Counted from the first letter of the stretch, positions 16,906 through 25,564 are shown. The stretch: DNA of 64,000 bases from Caulobacter sp. UNC279MFTsu5.1 (GCF_900114015.1 NZ_FORN01000003.1:124001-188000); one strand, 5' to 3'. Numbers and translations: made by a program. The notes: generated by a model from the letters alone, not told the origin.

Positions 16906-18330
16906 ATGCCGATCTCCGCCGCCTACCGTCCCGATCCGGTCTTCATGCGCCTGGGCCCGGATTTCGCCGACCCGGTCGCGGCCGCCGAGTTCCCGCAGAC
17001 CGTCCTGCGGTTCCGCAACGACCGCGCCGCCGTGACGGTGGGGCTGGAAGGGCTGACCGAGGCCGAATGGCTGGCGCACTTCGCGCGCTTCTCGCCGCTG
17101 CCGGACAACCAGCCCGGGCCGCTGGCCATGCGCTATCACGGCCACCAGTTCCGCAGCTACAACCCCGACCTGGGCGACGGGCGCGGCTTCCTGTTCGCCC
17201 AGCTGCGGGAAGCGGGAAGCGGCCGGCTGCTGGACCTGGCCACCAAGGGCTCGGGCCAGACGCCGTGGTCGCGGGCCGGCGACGGGCGGCTGACCCTGAA
17301 GGGCGGGGTGCGCGAGATCCTGGCGGCCGCGATGCTGGAGACCCTGGGCGTTCCGACCTCGCGGGCCTTCTCCCTGGTCGAGACCGGCGAGGCCCTGACG
17401 CGCGGCGACGAGCCCAGCCCCACCCGCTCGGCCGTGCTGACCCGCCTGTCGCACAGCCACATCCGGTTCGGAACCTTCCAGCGCCAGGCCTTCCTGGAGC
17501 GGCGCGACAACATCACCACCCTGGTCGACCACGCGGTCGAGACCTATTTCCCCGGCGTCGCCGACCAGCCGGACCGGCCCAAGGCGCTGCTGGAGCAGGT
17601 GGTCGCCGCCAGCGCCCGGCTGCTGGCCCGCTGGATGGCGGCCGGCTTCGTGCACGGGGTGCTCAACACCGACAACATGGTGGTGACGGGCGAGAGCTTC
17701 GACTACGGCCCCTGGCGGTTCCTGCCGCGCAACGATCCGAACTTCACCGCCGCCTATTTCGACCATTCGGGCCTGTACAGCTTCGGCCGCCAGCCCGAGA
17801 CGGTGTTCTGGAACCTGCAGCAGCTGGCCGGCTGCCTGGCCCTGGTCACCGACGACGCCGGGCTGATCGCCGCCCTGAACACCTTCTCCGACCTCTATCG
17901 TGACGCCCTGCGCGCGGCGATGCTGGACCGCCTGGGCCTGAAGAGCCGTTCGGCCGAGGCGGACGTCGACCTGGTCCAGGCCGCCTTCGTGGCGCTGGCG
18001 GCGGGCGGCGAATCACTGCGCTGGGAGCCGTTCTTCTTCGACTGGTTCGGCGGCGAGGCGTCGCAGGCCCGCGCCCTGGCCGGTCCCCGGGCGGAGCTGT
18101 ACGGACAGGCGGCGTTCCTCGACTTCCGCCGCCAGCTGTCGGCCTTCGAGCCCGACCGCCCCGAGCGCCTGGAAAGCTCTGTTTTCAAGGGGTTGGAGCC
18201 GGAGGAGCTGCTGATCGACGAGGTCGAGGCCCTGTGGGCGCCGATCGCCGAGGCCGACGACTGGGCCCCGCTCCAGCGGAAACTGGCCCGAATTGAGGCC
18301 GCGCGCGTCGCCTATGCGTTGGGAGACTGA
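16906..18330 (+). CDS. selO: Protein adenylyltransferase SelO (YdiU/UPF0061 family)
   Basis: A 474-aa pseudokinase-fold enzyme that transfers AMP to Ser/Thr/Tyr of proteins. Conserved segments are AMRYHGHQFRSYNPDLGDGR, LATKGSGQTPWSRAGDGRLT, LKGGVREILAAAMLETLGVP, the catalytic-loop-like FVHGVLNTDNMVVTGESFDY-GPWRFL, and the metal region NDPNFTAAYFDHSGLYSFGR. The C-terminal 100 residues lack the NP..IPRNH-type segment usual in the family and end in an unrelated acidic helical tail. Length is otherwise normal (E. coli about 478 aa). It is divergent from the TonB receptor and monocistronic. Confidence 0.9.
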   Translation: MPISAAYRPDPVFMRLGPDFADPVAAAEFPQTVLRFRNDRAAVTVGLEGLTEAEWLAHFARFSPLPDNQPGPLAMRYHGHQFRSYNPDLGDGRGFLFAQLREAGSGRLLDLATKGSGQTPWSRAGDGRLTLKGGVREILAAAMLETLGVPTSRAFSLVETGEALTRGDEPSPTRSAVLTRLSHSHIRFGTFQRQAFLERRDNITTLVDHAVETYFPGVADQPDRPKALLEQVVAASARLLARWMAAGFVHGVLNTDNMVVTGESFDYGPWRFLPRNDPNFTAAYFDHSGLYSFGRQPETVFWNLQQLAGCLALVTDDAGLIAALNTFSDLYRDALRAAMLDRLGLKSRSAEADVDLVQAAFVALAAGGESLRWEPFFFDWFGGEASQARALAGPRAELYGQAAFLDFRRQLSAFEPDRPERLESSVFKGLEPEELLIDEVEALWAPIAEADDWAPLQRKLARIEAARVAYALGD

Positions 18331-18467
18331 CATACGGGTGAGACATATCTGCCGCATGCTGAGCTTTTCCGACGTGGGGCCGCGGTTCGTAGGAACAAAC
18401 GTCAAGCTTCAGCCTTATCTGGGTTGAAACTCGCCCTCCGAACGAACTGGCCTGTGGAGAATTTCGC

Positions 18468-18593
18468 ATGCGTTTCTTCCAACCCGTGATGCTGGTCTGC
18501 GCGGTCGCCATGTCTTTCATCGGCGCCCTGGGCCTGCCCGGCTGCGCCCGCGCCATCGGCGAGTGCCTCAGCGACAAGCACGAGATGGCTTAG
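18468..18593 (+). CDS. 41-aa secreted or membrane peptide
   Basis: A short frame starting MRFFQPVMLVCAVAMSFIGA and ending GLPGCARAIGECLSDKHEMA. A GGAG sits 7 bp before the ATG (TGTGGAGAATTTCGCATG). The N terminus is basic then hydrophobic, like a signal sequence. LGLPGC could be a weak lipobox and two further Cys lie at residues 26 and 33. Function is unknown. A palindromic repeat follows 15 bp after the stop. Confidence 0.5.
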   Translation: MRFFQPVMLVCAVAMSFIGALGLPGCARAIGECLSDKHEMA

Positions 18594-18607
18594 GCCATCT
18601 CTGAATT

Positions 18608-18734
18608 CCGCTCATCCCGGCGAACGCCGGGACCCGGATGGAATGGCGGTGTGGCTGACGCCATGAGCGCGGCGCGCTTCCAACCAGCCTCTGAGTTTTA
18701 GGATCTGGGTCCCGGCGTTCGCCGGGATGAGCGG
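18608..18734. repeat. Palindromic intergenic repeat, family A
   Basis: Starts CCGCTCATCCCGGCGAACGC and ends with the reverse complement GCGTTCGCCGGGATGAGCGG, about 127 bp overall. Close copies are at 29901-30019 and 44742-44868. Confidence 0.8.
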
Positions 18735-18747
18735 ATCCTTGAGGTCC

Positions 18748-19656
18748 TCACCCCAGCCAGGGCGCGTTCGCCATCCGCTTGGCCAGGAACGCGATCAGCA
18801 CCTCCACCCGCGCCGGCCGGATCGTGCTGGGCGGGGTGACCAGGTGCAGGGCGATGGGCGGCGGGGCCCAGTCGGGCAGGATTTCCTCCAGCAGGCCCGC
18901 CTTGACATCCTTGCCGACCAGGAAGTCCGGCAGCAGGGCCAGGCCCAGTCCCGCCAGCAGCGCCGCGCGCAGGACGTCGCCGTTGTTGACCCGCAGGGGC
19001 GAGGGCACGCTGACCGCGTATTGTCCGTGTTCCGCGTGCTCGAACCGCCAGACGTCCCGGGTGCGGCTGTTGGTGTAGAACAGGCCGCTGTGGCGGGTCA
19101 GGTCCTTGGGGTGCTCGGGGCGGCCCTGGCGGTCCAGATAGGCCGGCGCGCCGACCAGCATCAGCCGCACGGGGCAGAGGCGGCGGGCCAGCAGGCTGGA
19201 GTCCTCCAGCGCCGAGATCCGCAGCGCCAGGTCGAAGCCCTCCTCGACGATGTCGACCATCTGGTCCGACAGCGACAGCTCGATCGAGACCTGCGGATGA
19301 AGCGCCAGGAAGTCCGGCAGGGCCGGCCCGAGATGGACGATGCCGAACGACATCGGCGCGGCCACCCGCACCAGGCCGCGCGGCGCGGTCGCCTGGGCCG
19401 AGGCCTCCGCCTCCAGCGCCTCGCCCTCCTGCAGGAGGTGGGCGGCGCGATGCAGCGAGGCGCGGCCGGCCTCGGTCAGGGACAGCCGCCGGGAGGTCCG
19501 GTGGAACAGCGTCGCCCCCATCCGGGTCTCCAGCCGGGAGACGGCCTTGGAGACCGTGGCCTTGGACAGGTTCAACTGCTCGGCCGCCCCGACGAACGAG
19601 CCGGTCTCGGCCACCTTGGCGAACACCGCCCAGGCCTCGAAGTCGGGGAGTTTCAT
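18748..19656 (-). CDS. LysR-family transcriptional regulator
   Basis: A 302-aa LysR regulator. An N-terminal helix-turn-helix is seen as [41 protein letters not shown], followed by [13 protein letters not shown] substrate-binding domain runs from about 90 to 295. It is divergent from the pirin gene; LysR proteins commonly regulate the divergent neighbour. The likely inducer class (quinone/electrophile or flavonoid) is only guessed from the pirin and wrbA genes opposite. Confidence 0.9.
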   Translation of the reverse strand: MKLPDFEAWAVFAKVAETGSFVGAAEQLNLSKATVSKAVSRLETRMGATLFHRTSRRLSLTEAGRASLHRAAHLLQEGEALEAEASAQATAPRGLVRVAAPMSFGIVHLGPALPDFLALHPQVSIELSLSDQMVDIVEEGFDLALRISALEDSSLLARRLCPVRLMLVGAPAYLDRQGRPEHPKDLTRHSGLFYTNSRTRDVWRFEHAEHGQYAVSVPSPLRVNNGDVLRAALLAGLGLALLPDFLVGKDVKAGLLEEILPDWAPPPIALHLVTPPSTIRPARVEVLIAFLAKRMANAPWLG

Positions 19657-19668
19657 GGGTGCGATTCT

Positions 19669-19685
19669 CGAAACAGTAAGTTTCG
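19669..19685. promoter_or_regulatory. Inverted repeat in the LysR/pirin intergenic region
   Basis: CGAAAC-AGTAA-GTTTCG, a perfect 6-5-6 inverted repeat, lies 13 bp before the LysR start. A further TTTC..CATTTCGGAA lies just beyond it. This is a plausible autoregulatory LysR site. Confidence 0.5.
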
Positions 19686-19773
19686 ATCATTTCCATTTCG
19701 GAACAGGACGCAAGAGGCCATCTTCTCTCCAACAGAGACGGCCATCGGGCCTCGGTCTCCAGGAGATTAGACG

Positions 19774-20472
19774 ATGATCGACGTCAGACCCTTCGACAGC
19801 CTCGGCGGCGCCAACCACGGTTGGCTGGACGCCAAGCACCACTTCTCGTTCGCCGACTACCACGACCCGCGCCGCGTCCATCACGGCGCCCTGCGGGTGT
19901 GGAACGACGACACCATCGCGGCCGGCACGGGCTTCCCGCCCCACCCGCACGCCGACATGGAGATCATCACCTATGTCCGCGAAGGCGCGATCACCCACCA
20001 GGACAGCCTGGGCAACAAGGGCCGCACCGAGGCGGGCGACGTCCAGGTGATGAGCGCCGGCACGGGCATCCGCCACTCCGAGTACAACCTCGAGGACACC
20101 ACGACCAGGATCTTCCAGATCTGGATCATCCCCAACAAGCGCGGTGAAGGCCCGGCCTGGGGCGCAAAGCCCTTCCCCAAGGGCGACCGCAGCGGCAAGT
20201 TCGTGGCCCTGGCCAGCGGCTTCGAGGGCGACACCGACGCCCTGCCGATCCGCACCGACGCCCGGGTCCTGGGCGCCACGCTGAAGGCCGGCGAGACCAC
20301 CGAGTACCCGATCGGCGCCGACCGCAAGGGTTATCTGGTGCCGTCGACCGGCAAGGTCGAGGTCAACGGCGTGACCCTGAACACCCGCGACGGCGCGGCC
20401 ATTCAAGACGAGGCCGTGATCCGCGTGAAAGCGTTGGAAGACGCCGAGCTGGTGCTCGTCGACGCCGCCTAG
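19774..20472 (+). CDS. Pirin-family (quercetinase-like) bicupin
   Basis: A 232-aa cupin protein. The N-terminal cupin carries the metal-binding pattern [20 protein letters not shown] with TH, and [13 protein letters not shown] with the fourth ligand. The YhhW/YhaK-type pirins with this pattern can have quercetin 2,3-dioxygenase activity. The C-terminal cupin is degenerate. The start has AGGAGA at about 19760. It is probably controlled by the divergent LysR regulator and followed by wrbA. Confidence 0.88.
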   Translation: MIDVRPFDSLGGANHGWLDAKHHFSFADYHDPRRVHHGALRVWNDDTIAAGTGFPPHPHADMEIITYVREGAITHQDSLGNKGRTEAGDVQVMSAGTGIRHSEYNLEDTTTRIFQIWIIPNKRGEGPAWGAKPFPKGDRSGKFVALASGFEGDTDALPIRTDARVLGATLKAGETTEYPIGADRKGYLVPSTGKVEVNGVTLNTRDGAAIQDEAVIRVKALEDAELVLVDAA

Positions 20473-20489
20473 TCGATCCACCCCGAATC

Positions 20490-20513
20490 GGGACAGGCGC
20501 ATGCGCCTGTCCC
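20490..20513. repeat. 24-bp palindrome, family E
   Basis: Perfect palindrome with half GGGACAGGCGCA. It is a second copy of the element at 10235-10260 and lies 17 bp after the pirin stop, between pirin and wrbA. Confidence 0.75.
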
Positions 20514-20558
20514 CAGCTTCACCCCGTTTACCCACCCCCGCACATTCAGGAGGCCAAA

Positions 20559-21158
20559 GTGGCCAAGGTTCTCGTTCTCTACTACTCCGCCTACGGCCAC
20601 ATCGAGACGATGGCCAACGCCGTGGCCGAAGGCGCCCGCGCCGCCGGCGCGACCGTCGACGTCAAGCGTGTGCCGGAGCTGGTGCCCGAAGAGGTCGCCA
20701 GGAAGTCCTATTACAAGCTCGACCAGGCCGCCCCGATCGCCGCGATCGCCGACCTGGAAAACTACGACGCCATCATCGTCGGCACCGGCACCCGTTTTGG
20801 CCGCATGAGCTCGCAGATGGCCAACTTCCTTGACCAGGCCGGCGGCCTGTGGGCCCGCGGCGCGCTGAACGGCAAGGTCGGGGCGGCCTTCACCTCGTCG
20901 GCCACCCAGCACGGCGGCAACGAGACCACCCTGTTCTCGATCATCACCAACCTGCTGCACTTCGGCATGACCATCGTCGGCCTGCCCTACAGCCACCAGG
21001 GCCAGATGACCCTGGAGGAGATCACCGGCGGCGCGCCCTACGGCGCCACCACCATCGCCGGCGGCGACGGCTCGCGCCAGCCCAGCGAGCTGGAACTGGC
21101 CGGCGCCCGCCACCAGGGCGAACTGGTCGCCAAGACGGCGGCCAAGCTGTTCGGCTAA
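20559..21158 (+). CDS. wrbA: NAD(P)H:quinone oxidoreductase, WrbA type
   Basis: A 199-aa flavodoxin-fold FMN enzyme reducing quinones by two electrons. FMN-binding segments are [40 protein letters not shown] and [15 protein letters not shown], followed by [12 protein letters not shown]. The start is GTG with CAGGAGG at 20547-20553. It lies 86 bp behind pirin in the same direction, so the two may form a quinone/flavonoid detoxification unit under the LysR regulator. Confidence 0.93.
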   Translation: MAKVLVLYYSAYGHIETMANAVAEGARAAGATVDVKRVPELVPEEVARKSYYKLDQAAPIAAIADLENYDAIIVGTGTRFGRMSSQMANFLDQAGGLWARGALNGKVGAAFTSSATQHGGNETTLFSIITNLLHFGMTIVGLPYSHQGQMTLEEITGGAPYGATTIAGGDGSRQPSELELAGARHQGELVAKTAAKLFG

Positions 21159-21264
21159 CCGCCTGACCCAACGCCCTCCGCCGCTTCGACTCCTCCCCCC
21201 GATCGACGCGCCGGAGGGCCTCGCGGCCGGTTCGCCCTCCCCCCCGGAACCTGGCCGCCGACGG

Positions 21265-21301
21265 CCGGCTGGTTCCTCCCCCGCGGAGCCAGCCGGTTTT
21301 T
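21265..21301 (+). terminator. Rho-independent terminator after wrbA
   Basis: Stem CCGGCTGG / CCAGCCGG is followed directly by TTTTT, about 107 bp after the wrbA stop. The stretch between them is G/C-rich and repeat-like (runs of CCTCCCCCC). Confidence 0.75.
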
Positions 21302-21447
21302 CGGGTTTAGGAGCGCCGCGCTAACCAAGGACCACGCGAAAGCGCTACCGGAGGCGGTGTTTTTCTGCCTTCATACCGCAGACGGCGCGAGCGTCGTCGA
21401 TGCGGACGCGGCGGGTCGCGGAAGACGGGCCGCGGGGGAGTGTGGAC

Positions 21448-22560
21448 ATGTCGCTGCTCGACTGGCTGCTCAATCCGACGGGGCTGACGCCCCACGGCTT
21501 CTGCCTGAGCTGGGCCCCGGGGCTGGTGGCCCTGCACGCTGGATCCGACACGGTCATCGGCCTGGCCTATCTGTCGATCCCCCTGGCCATCGCCGCCTTC
21601 GTCAGGATGCGGCCCGACATCAAGTACGGCTGGGTGGCCTATCTGTTCGTGGCCTTCATCCTGGCCTGCGGCACCACCCACCTGATGGCCATCCTCACCC
21701 TGTGGGTCCCCGCCTACGGGATCGACGGCCTGATCAAGCTCGTCACCGCGATCCTGTCGATCGCCACGGCGGCCCTGCTGTGGCCGCTGCTACCCAAGGT
21801 CGCCGCTCTGCCGTCCGCCGCCGAGCTGGAGCGCCGGGTCGAGGAGCGCACGGCCGAGCTGGCTCGGATGGTCGAGGAACAAAGGGCCACCCTGGCCCAG
21901 CGCGACCTGCTGCTGCGCGAGGTCTATCACCGGGTGAAGAACAACCTGCAGATGGTCGACGGCCTGCTGGTCATGCAGTCGCGCCAGATCACCGACCCCG
22001 ACGCCCGCAAGGCGCTGCGCGGCCTGCGCGACCGCATCTTCGCCCTGGGGCTGGTGCACCAGCAGCTGATGAGCTCCAGCGACCTGAAGACCTTCGACGT
22101 CGCGCCCTTCCTCGGCGAGCTGTCCAACAACATCGTCGATGGCGGGGCCGGCGGCGAAGTGGCGCTGTCGGTCGAGGCCATCCCGCTGGACGTCGACCTG
22201 GATTTCGCCATCCCGCTGGGGCTGCTGGTCAACGAGCTGGTCACCAACTCGCTCAAGCACGCCTTCCCGGACGGCGGCGGCGAGATCGCGGTCAATCTCA
22301 GCCGCACCGACGGCGGCGAGTTGCTGCTGGTCGTGGCCGACAACGGCAAGGGCTATGACGGCCGGCCGCCCGGGCCGGGGGCGTCGAAGGTCGCGCTGGG
22401 CTCGACGATCATCAAGGGGCTGGTCGCACAATTGGAGGGAACGATCATGGTCGAAAGCAAGCCGGGCCTGACCCGCAGCGAGATCCGCGTCGCGGCGCCC
22501 CAGGCGGGATTCATGACGGGTCCCGTCGCCGGCTCCCTGACGAGCCAGGTGGCCGCATGA
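21448..22560 (+). CDS. Sensor histidine kinase with ethylene-receptor-like transmembrane sensor
   Basis: A 370-aa membrane kinase. Residues about 30-125 hold three transmembrane helices whose sequence follows plant ETR1 without gaps: Asp34, Tyr41, Ile44, Pro45, Cys74 and His78 match ETR1 Asp25, Tyr32, Ile35, Pro36, Cys65 and His69, with identical spacing (SD...AY.SIPL...CGTTHL). Cys and His are the copper ligands in ETR1. A coiled linker leads to a HisKA_2 kinase core with phosphoacceptor His161 (LREVYHRVKNNLQMVDGLLV), NELVTNSLKHAFPDGG and VVADNGKGYD. The start is at MSLLDW behind GGGGGAG. The stop overlaps the response-regulator start (ATGA). Confidence 0.88.
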   Translation: MSLLDWLLNPTGLTPHGFCLSWAPGLVALHAGSDTVIGLAYLSIPLAIAAFVRMRPDIKYGWVAYLFVAFILACGTTHLMAILTLWVPAYGIDGLIKLVTAILSIATAALLWPLLPKVAALPSAAELERRVEERTAELARMVEEQRATLAQRDLLLREVYHRVKNNLQMVDGLLVMQSRQITDPDARKALRGLRDRIFALGLVHQQLMSSSDLKTFDVAPFLGELSNNIVDGGAGGEVALSVEAIPLDVDLDFAIPLGLLVNELVTNSLKHAFPDGGGEIAVNLSRTDGGELLLVVADNGKGYDGRPPGPGASKVALGSTIIKGLVAQLEGTIMVESKPGLTRSEIRVAAPQAGFMTGPVAGSLTSQVAA

Positions 22561-22940
22561 ACGCGCTGACCTTGCAGAAATCCACGGTGCTGGTCGTCGA
22601 CGACGAGTTCCTGATCGCCGAGGGCCTGTGCATGCAGGTCGAGGACATGGACATGGCCGTCTGCGGCACGGCCACCAACGCCGACGAGGCCGTGGCCCTG
22701 GCCATGATGCACCGGCCCGAGGTGGTGCTGATGGACATGCGGTTGCGCGGCGACAAGGACGGCGTCGACGCCGCCCTGGCCATCCACGCCGAGGTCGGCT
22801 CGAAGGTGATCTTCATCACCGGCTCGCGCGAGCAGTCGACCATCGCCCGGATCTACGAGGACCACCCCGCCGGCGTGCTGTTCAAGCCCGTGTCGGACCG
22901 CCAGCTGCGCATGGCGATCGCGACGGCGCTGGAGGCGTAG
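22557..22940 (+). CDS. Single-domain response regulator
   Basis: A 127-aa stand-alone receiver. Acidic pocket VVDDEF, phosphoacceptor Asp60 (EVVLMDMRLRGDKDG), IFITGS and the conserved Lys in LFKPVSDRQL are all present. It lacks an output domain, so it should pass the signal by phosphotransfer or protein contact. This receiver type (RLRGDKDGVDAA) commonly pairs with HisKA_2/HWE kinases. The 4-nt overlap with the ethylene-receptor-like kinase gene makes it the likely cognate partner. Confidence 0.92.
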   Translation: MNALTLQKSTVLVVDDEFLIAEGLCMQVEDMDMAVCGTATNADEAVALAMMHRPEVVLMDMRLRGDKDGVDAALAIHAEVGSKVIFITGSREQSTIARIYEDHPAGVLFKPVSDRQLRMAIATALEA

Positions 22941-22949
22941 GCCTTCAAA

Positions 22950-22975
22950 GCCGCTCGCGTTCAGACGCGGGCGGC
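22950..22975 (+). terminator. Hairpin after the response-regulator gene
   Basis: Stem GCCGC-T-CGCGT / ACGCG-G-GCGGC with a TCAG loop, 10 bp after the stop. No T-tract follows, so it may act with Rho or as an mRNA-stabilising end. Confidence 0.5.
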
Positions 22976-23024
22976 TGCGGCAATCTATCGCATGGGATGA
23001 GTTCGGGCGCGCGGCCGAACGCGG

Positions 23025-23065
23025 TAAATCTTATGGTTATGGTAAATATTATAATATCCTGCTGA
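23025..23065 (+). promoter_or_regulatory. AT-rich probable promoter of the Tad-type cluster
   Basis: TAAATCTTATGGTTATGG followed by TAAATATTATAATATCC stands out strongly from the surrounding GC-rich sequence and lies 45-85 bp before the first Tad-type gene. TATAAT at 23050-23055 could serve as a -10 element. Confidence 0.5.
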
Positions 23066-23108
23066 CAGCGTTGTCCGGGGGGCGGGCGGGGCGATATCAG
23101 CGGGCTCT

Positions 23109-24473
23109 ATGCATCGGTTTTCAAGGGTGATGCGCGACGTGGCCGGTCGCGCGGCGGCGAAGCGGCTGGTCTTCCGTCTGCGGCGCGACCAGCGCGGCGC
23201 GGTCGCCGTCACCTACGCCCTCCTGATCATTCCGTTGATCATCGCCATCGGCGCGGCCCTGGACTTCACCTTCGCCTACAACGCCAAGGACCGGATGCAG
23301 GGGGACCTCGACGCGGCGCTTCTGGCGGCCGTCAAGACCCTGAACACCGGCGACCCGGCCGCGGTCCGGACGAAGGTTCGCACCTGGTTCGCCACCCAGA
23401 CCAATCGCGGCGGCTACAAGCTGGACGACATCACGATCGACCAGTCCAGCTATGTGGTCCAGGCCAAGGCCACCGCATCGGTCCCGACCATGATCATGGG
23501 CGTTTTCGGGATCAACAGCATCCCGATCGCCGCCAGCAGCGCCGTCGCCGGACCCGGCACCTCCTACATCAACATCTACCTGATGCTGGACACCTCGGCG
23601 TCCCAGATGCTGGCCTCGAACGCCGATGGCCAGGCGGCCATGCGCAAGGACATCGGCTGCGAATTCGCTTGCCACACGGGCGACCAGCACACGGTCAACA
23701 ACATCGCCTACGCCAACAACTATCTCTATGCGAAGGCGAAGAACATCAACCTGCGTTCCGATGTTCTGCTGGACGCCGCCAAGACCATGGTGTCGTCCGT
23801 CGACCTGGTCGATCCGACCCACAAACGCATCAAGGTGGGCGTCTACAACTTCAACACCACCACGACCACGGTGCTGGCCCCGACCTTTTCCACCGGCGCG
23901 GTCCGCTCGGCCCTGACCCCGACGACCTCGGTCGACGGCACCGCCTTCGACACCTCGCTCAAGGCGATGGCGGGGCTTGTCGGGTCCAGCGGCGACGGCA
24001 AGACGCCGTCCACGCCCTTGAAGTTCGTGATGCTGGTCACCGACGGCGTCCAGTCGCAACGCGGCTGGGTGGGCGCCTCGGCCTGGACCTGCAAGAAAAA
24101 GGTGGGTTCGGTCTGCGTCTCCTATCCGATGTCGACGGCGTCCTACGACGTGACGCCGCTCAATCCCGCCTGGTGCAACTATGTAAAGAACAACAAGGTG
24201 ACCATGGCGGTGCTCTATACCCAGTACCTGCCGATCCCTCTGGACTGGGGCTATAACGGCACCCTGGGCTCCGCCATGCCGGGGTCCTGGACGGGAACCC
24301 TGCGCTCGGGGGTCAGTCCCTCGATCACCCGGCAATCCTACCTGCCCTACGCCCTGGAGGATTGCGCCTCGTCCCAGGATCTCTACATGGGCGCGGAGTC
24401 CGAGGACGCGATCAAGAACGGCATGAACAAGCTGTTCACGAAATACATGAACTCCGTGCACCTGATCCAATAG
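23109..24473 (+). CDS. TadG-like pseudopilin/vWA-domain protein
   Basis: A 454-aa protein. The N terminus has a basic leader followed by the hydrophobic Tad motif DQRGAVAVTYALLIIPLIIA at about residues 32-52, the class III prepilin-like segment of TadE/G-like proteins. A von Willebrand A domain follows, with the metal-site motif LMLDTSASQML (DxSxS) at about 160 and VTDGVQSQRG near 315. The C-terminal DAIKNGMNKLFTKYMNSVHL is typical of TadG-type proteins. It probably sits anchored in the inner membrane with the bulk in the periplasm. It is first of three adjacent genes; no other tad genes (ATPase, secretin) are in the window. Confidence 0.82.
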   Translation: MHRFSRVMRDVAGRAAAKRLVFRLRRDQRGAVAVTYALLIIPLIIAIGAALDFTFAYNAKDRMQGDLDAALLAAVKTLNTGDPAAVRTKVRTWFATQTNRGGYKLDDITIDQSSYVVQAKATASVPTMIMGVFGINSIPIAASSAVAGPGTSYINIYLMLDTSASQMLASNADGQAAMRKDIGCEFACHTGDQHTVNNIAYANNYLYAKAKNINLRSDVLLDAAKTMVSSVDLVDPTHKRIKVGVYNFNTTTTTVLAPTFSTGAVRSALTPTTSVDGTAFDTSLKAMAGLVGSSGDGKTPSTPLKFVMLVTDGVQSQRGWVGASAWTCKKKVGSVCVSYPMSTASYDVTPLNPAWCNYVKNNKVTMAVLYTQYLPIPLDWGYNGTLGSAMPGSWTGTLRSGVSPSITRQSYLPYALEDCASSQDLYMGAESEDAIKNGMNKLFTKYMNSVHLIQ

Positions 24474-25019
24474 ATGCGCACGTCTTCCTCCTCCCATCCT
24501 CGGCGGCCCGGCCTTCTTCAGCGCTGGCGGCGGTCGACGAGCGGCGCGACGGCGGTGGAGTTCGCCATGCTGCTTGTCCTGTTCATGGGGATCCTGGCCG
24601 CCACGCTCGACACCGCCATCATGTACTTCGCCGCGGCCGGCCTCGACGCTTCGGTGCGCAACGCCAGCCGCCTGATCAGGACCGGCCAGGTCCAGACCTC
24701 CAGCATGACGGCGGGGGCGTTCAGAAGCCGGATCTGCTCGGGCGTGGTCGGCGCCTTCTACTGCGAAAAGAACCTCTATGTCCGGGTCTCGGTGGTCTCG
24801 GCCTTCGCCGACGTCGATCTGAGCACCCCGATCAGCGGCGGCAAGCTCAGCACGGCCAGCGTCTTCGACCCGGGCAACGCCGGCGATATCGTGGTCGTGC
24901 AGGCTTATCTGCCCTGGGATCCGATGTTCAACGTCCTGGCCTATGCGACGCCGAAATTGTCCGATGGCCGGACCCTGATCGCCTCGGCGGCCGTGTTTCG
25001 CAACGAGCCGTTCAATTGA
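24474..25019 (+). CDS. TadE-like pseudopilin
   Basis: A 181-aa protein starting immediately after the TadG-like stop (TAG ATG). The Tad signature SGATAVEFAMLLVLFMGILA at about residues 22-43 includes the conserved Glu of pseudopilins. The remaining soluble domain has two Cys (RICSG, FYCEK) that may form a disulfide. Such minor pseudopilins are cleaved by a prepilin peptidase and help assemble Flp/Tad pili. Assignment as TadE or TadF is arbitrary without comparison. Confidence 0.8.
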   Translation: MRTSSSSHPRRPGLLQRWRRSTSGATAVEFAMLLVLFMGILAATLDTAIMYFAAAGLDASVRNASRLIRTGQVQTSSMTAGAFRSRICSGVVGAFYCEKNLYVRVSVVSAFADVDLSTPISGGKLSTASVFDPGNAGDIVVVQAYLPWDPMFNVLAYATPKLSDGRTLIASAAVFRNEPFN

Positions 25020-25564
25020 GCCGGGTCGTCCGCATGCTGGCGGTCTTCCGGCGAAACCAGGCGGGGGTCGCGGCGGTCGAGTTCGCTCTGATCCTGCCCA
25101 GCCTGCTCCTGCTCTATGCCGGTACGGTGGAGATCGGCCAGGGCCTGACCGTCGCCCGCAAGCTGAACAACGCCGCGGTCGTCACCGCCGACCTGATGGC
25201 CCAAAGCGAAAGCCTTTCCACCGACGACATGAACGACGTCTTCGCCGGCGCCAAGGCCACCCTGGCGCCCTATGACATCAGCGGCCTCAAGATCCAGGCC
25301 TGCGTCGTCACGACGGCCGGCGGCGCCCAGAAGGTCAAGTGGTGCGCGGCCGAGCACGACACCGCTCCAGCCAAGGGCGCGGCGCCGCCGGTGGCCGTTC
25401 CTTCGGCCCTGGTCGAGGGCGGCGTGGAGATGGTGGTGGTTCGAGCCCGCTACCATCTCGACACGCCCTTCTCGTCGGCCCTGTCGGTGATCGGGCACGG
25501 CTATGACTTCCAGCGGGTCTACGTGCAGCGCCCCCGGATCGGCGACACCATCGACAAGGAATAG
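25016..25564 (+). CDS. TadE/TadF-like pseudopilin (second)
   Basis: About 182 aa from a TTG that overlaps the upstream stop (TTGA), or 176 aa from the ATG at 25034. The pseudopilin signature is QAGVAAVEFALILPSLLLLYA with the conserved Glu, followed by RKLNNAAVVTADLMAQSESL, a pattern often seen in TadE-like proteins. Two Cys (IQACVV, VKWCAA) lie in the soluble domain. It is the last gene of the three-gene Tad-type operon. Confidence 0.8.
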   Translation: MSRVVRMLAVFRRNQAGVAAVEFALILPSLLLLYAGTVEIGQGLTVARKLNNAAVVTADLMAQSESLSTDDMNDVFAGAKATLAPYDISGLKIQACVVTTAGGAQKVKWCAAEHDTAPAKGAAPPVAVPSALVEGGVEMVVVRARYHLDTPFSSALSVIGHGYDFQRVYVQRPRIGDTIDKE

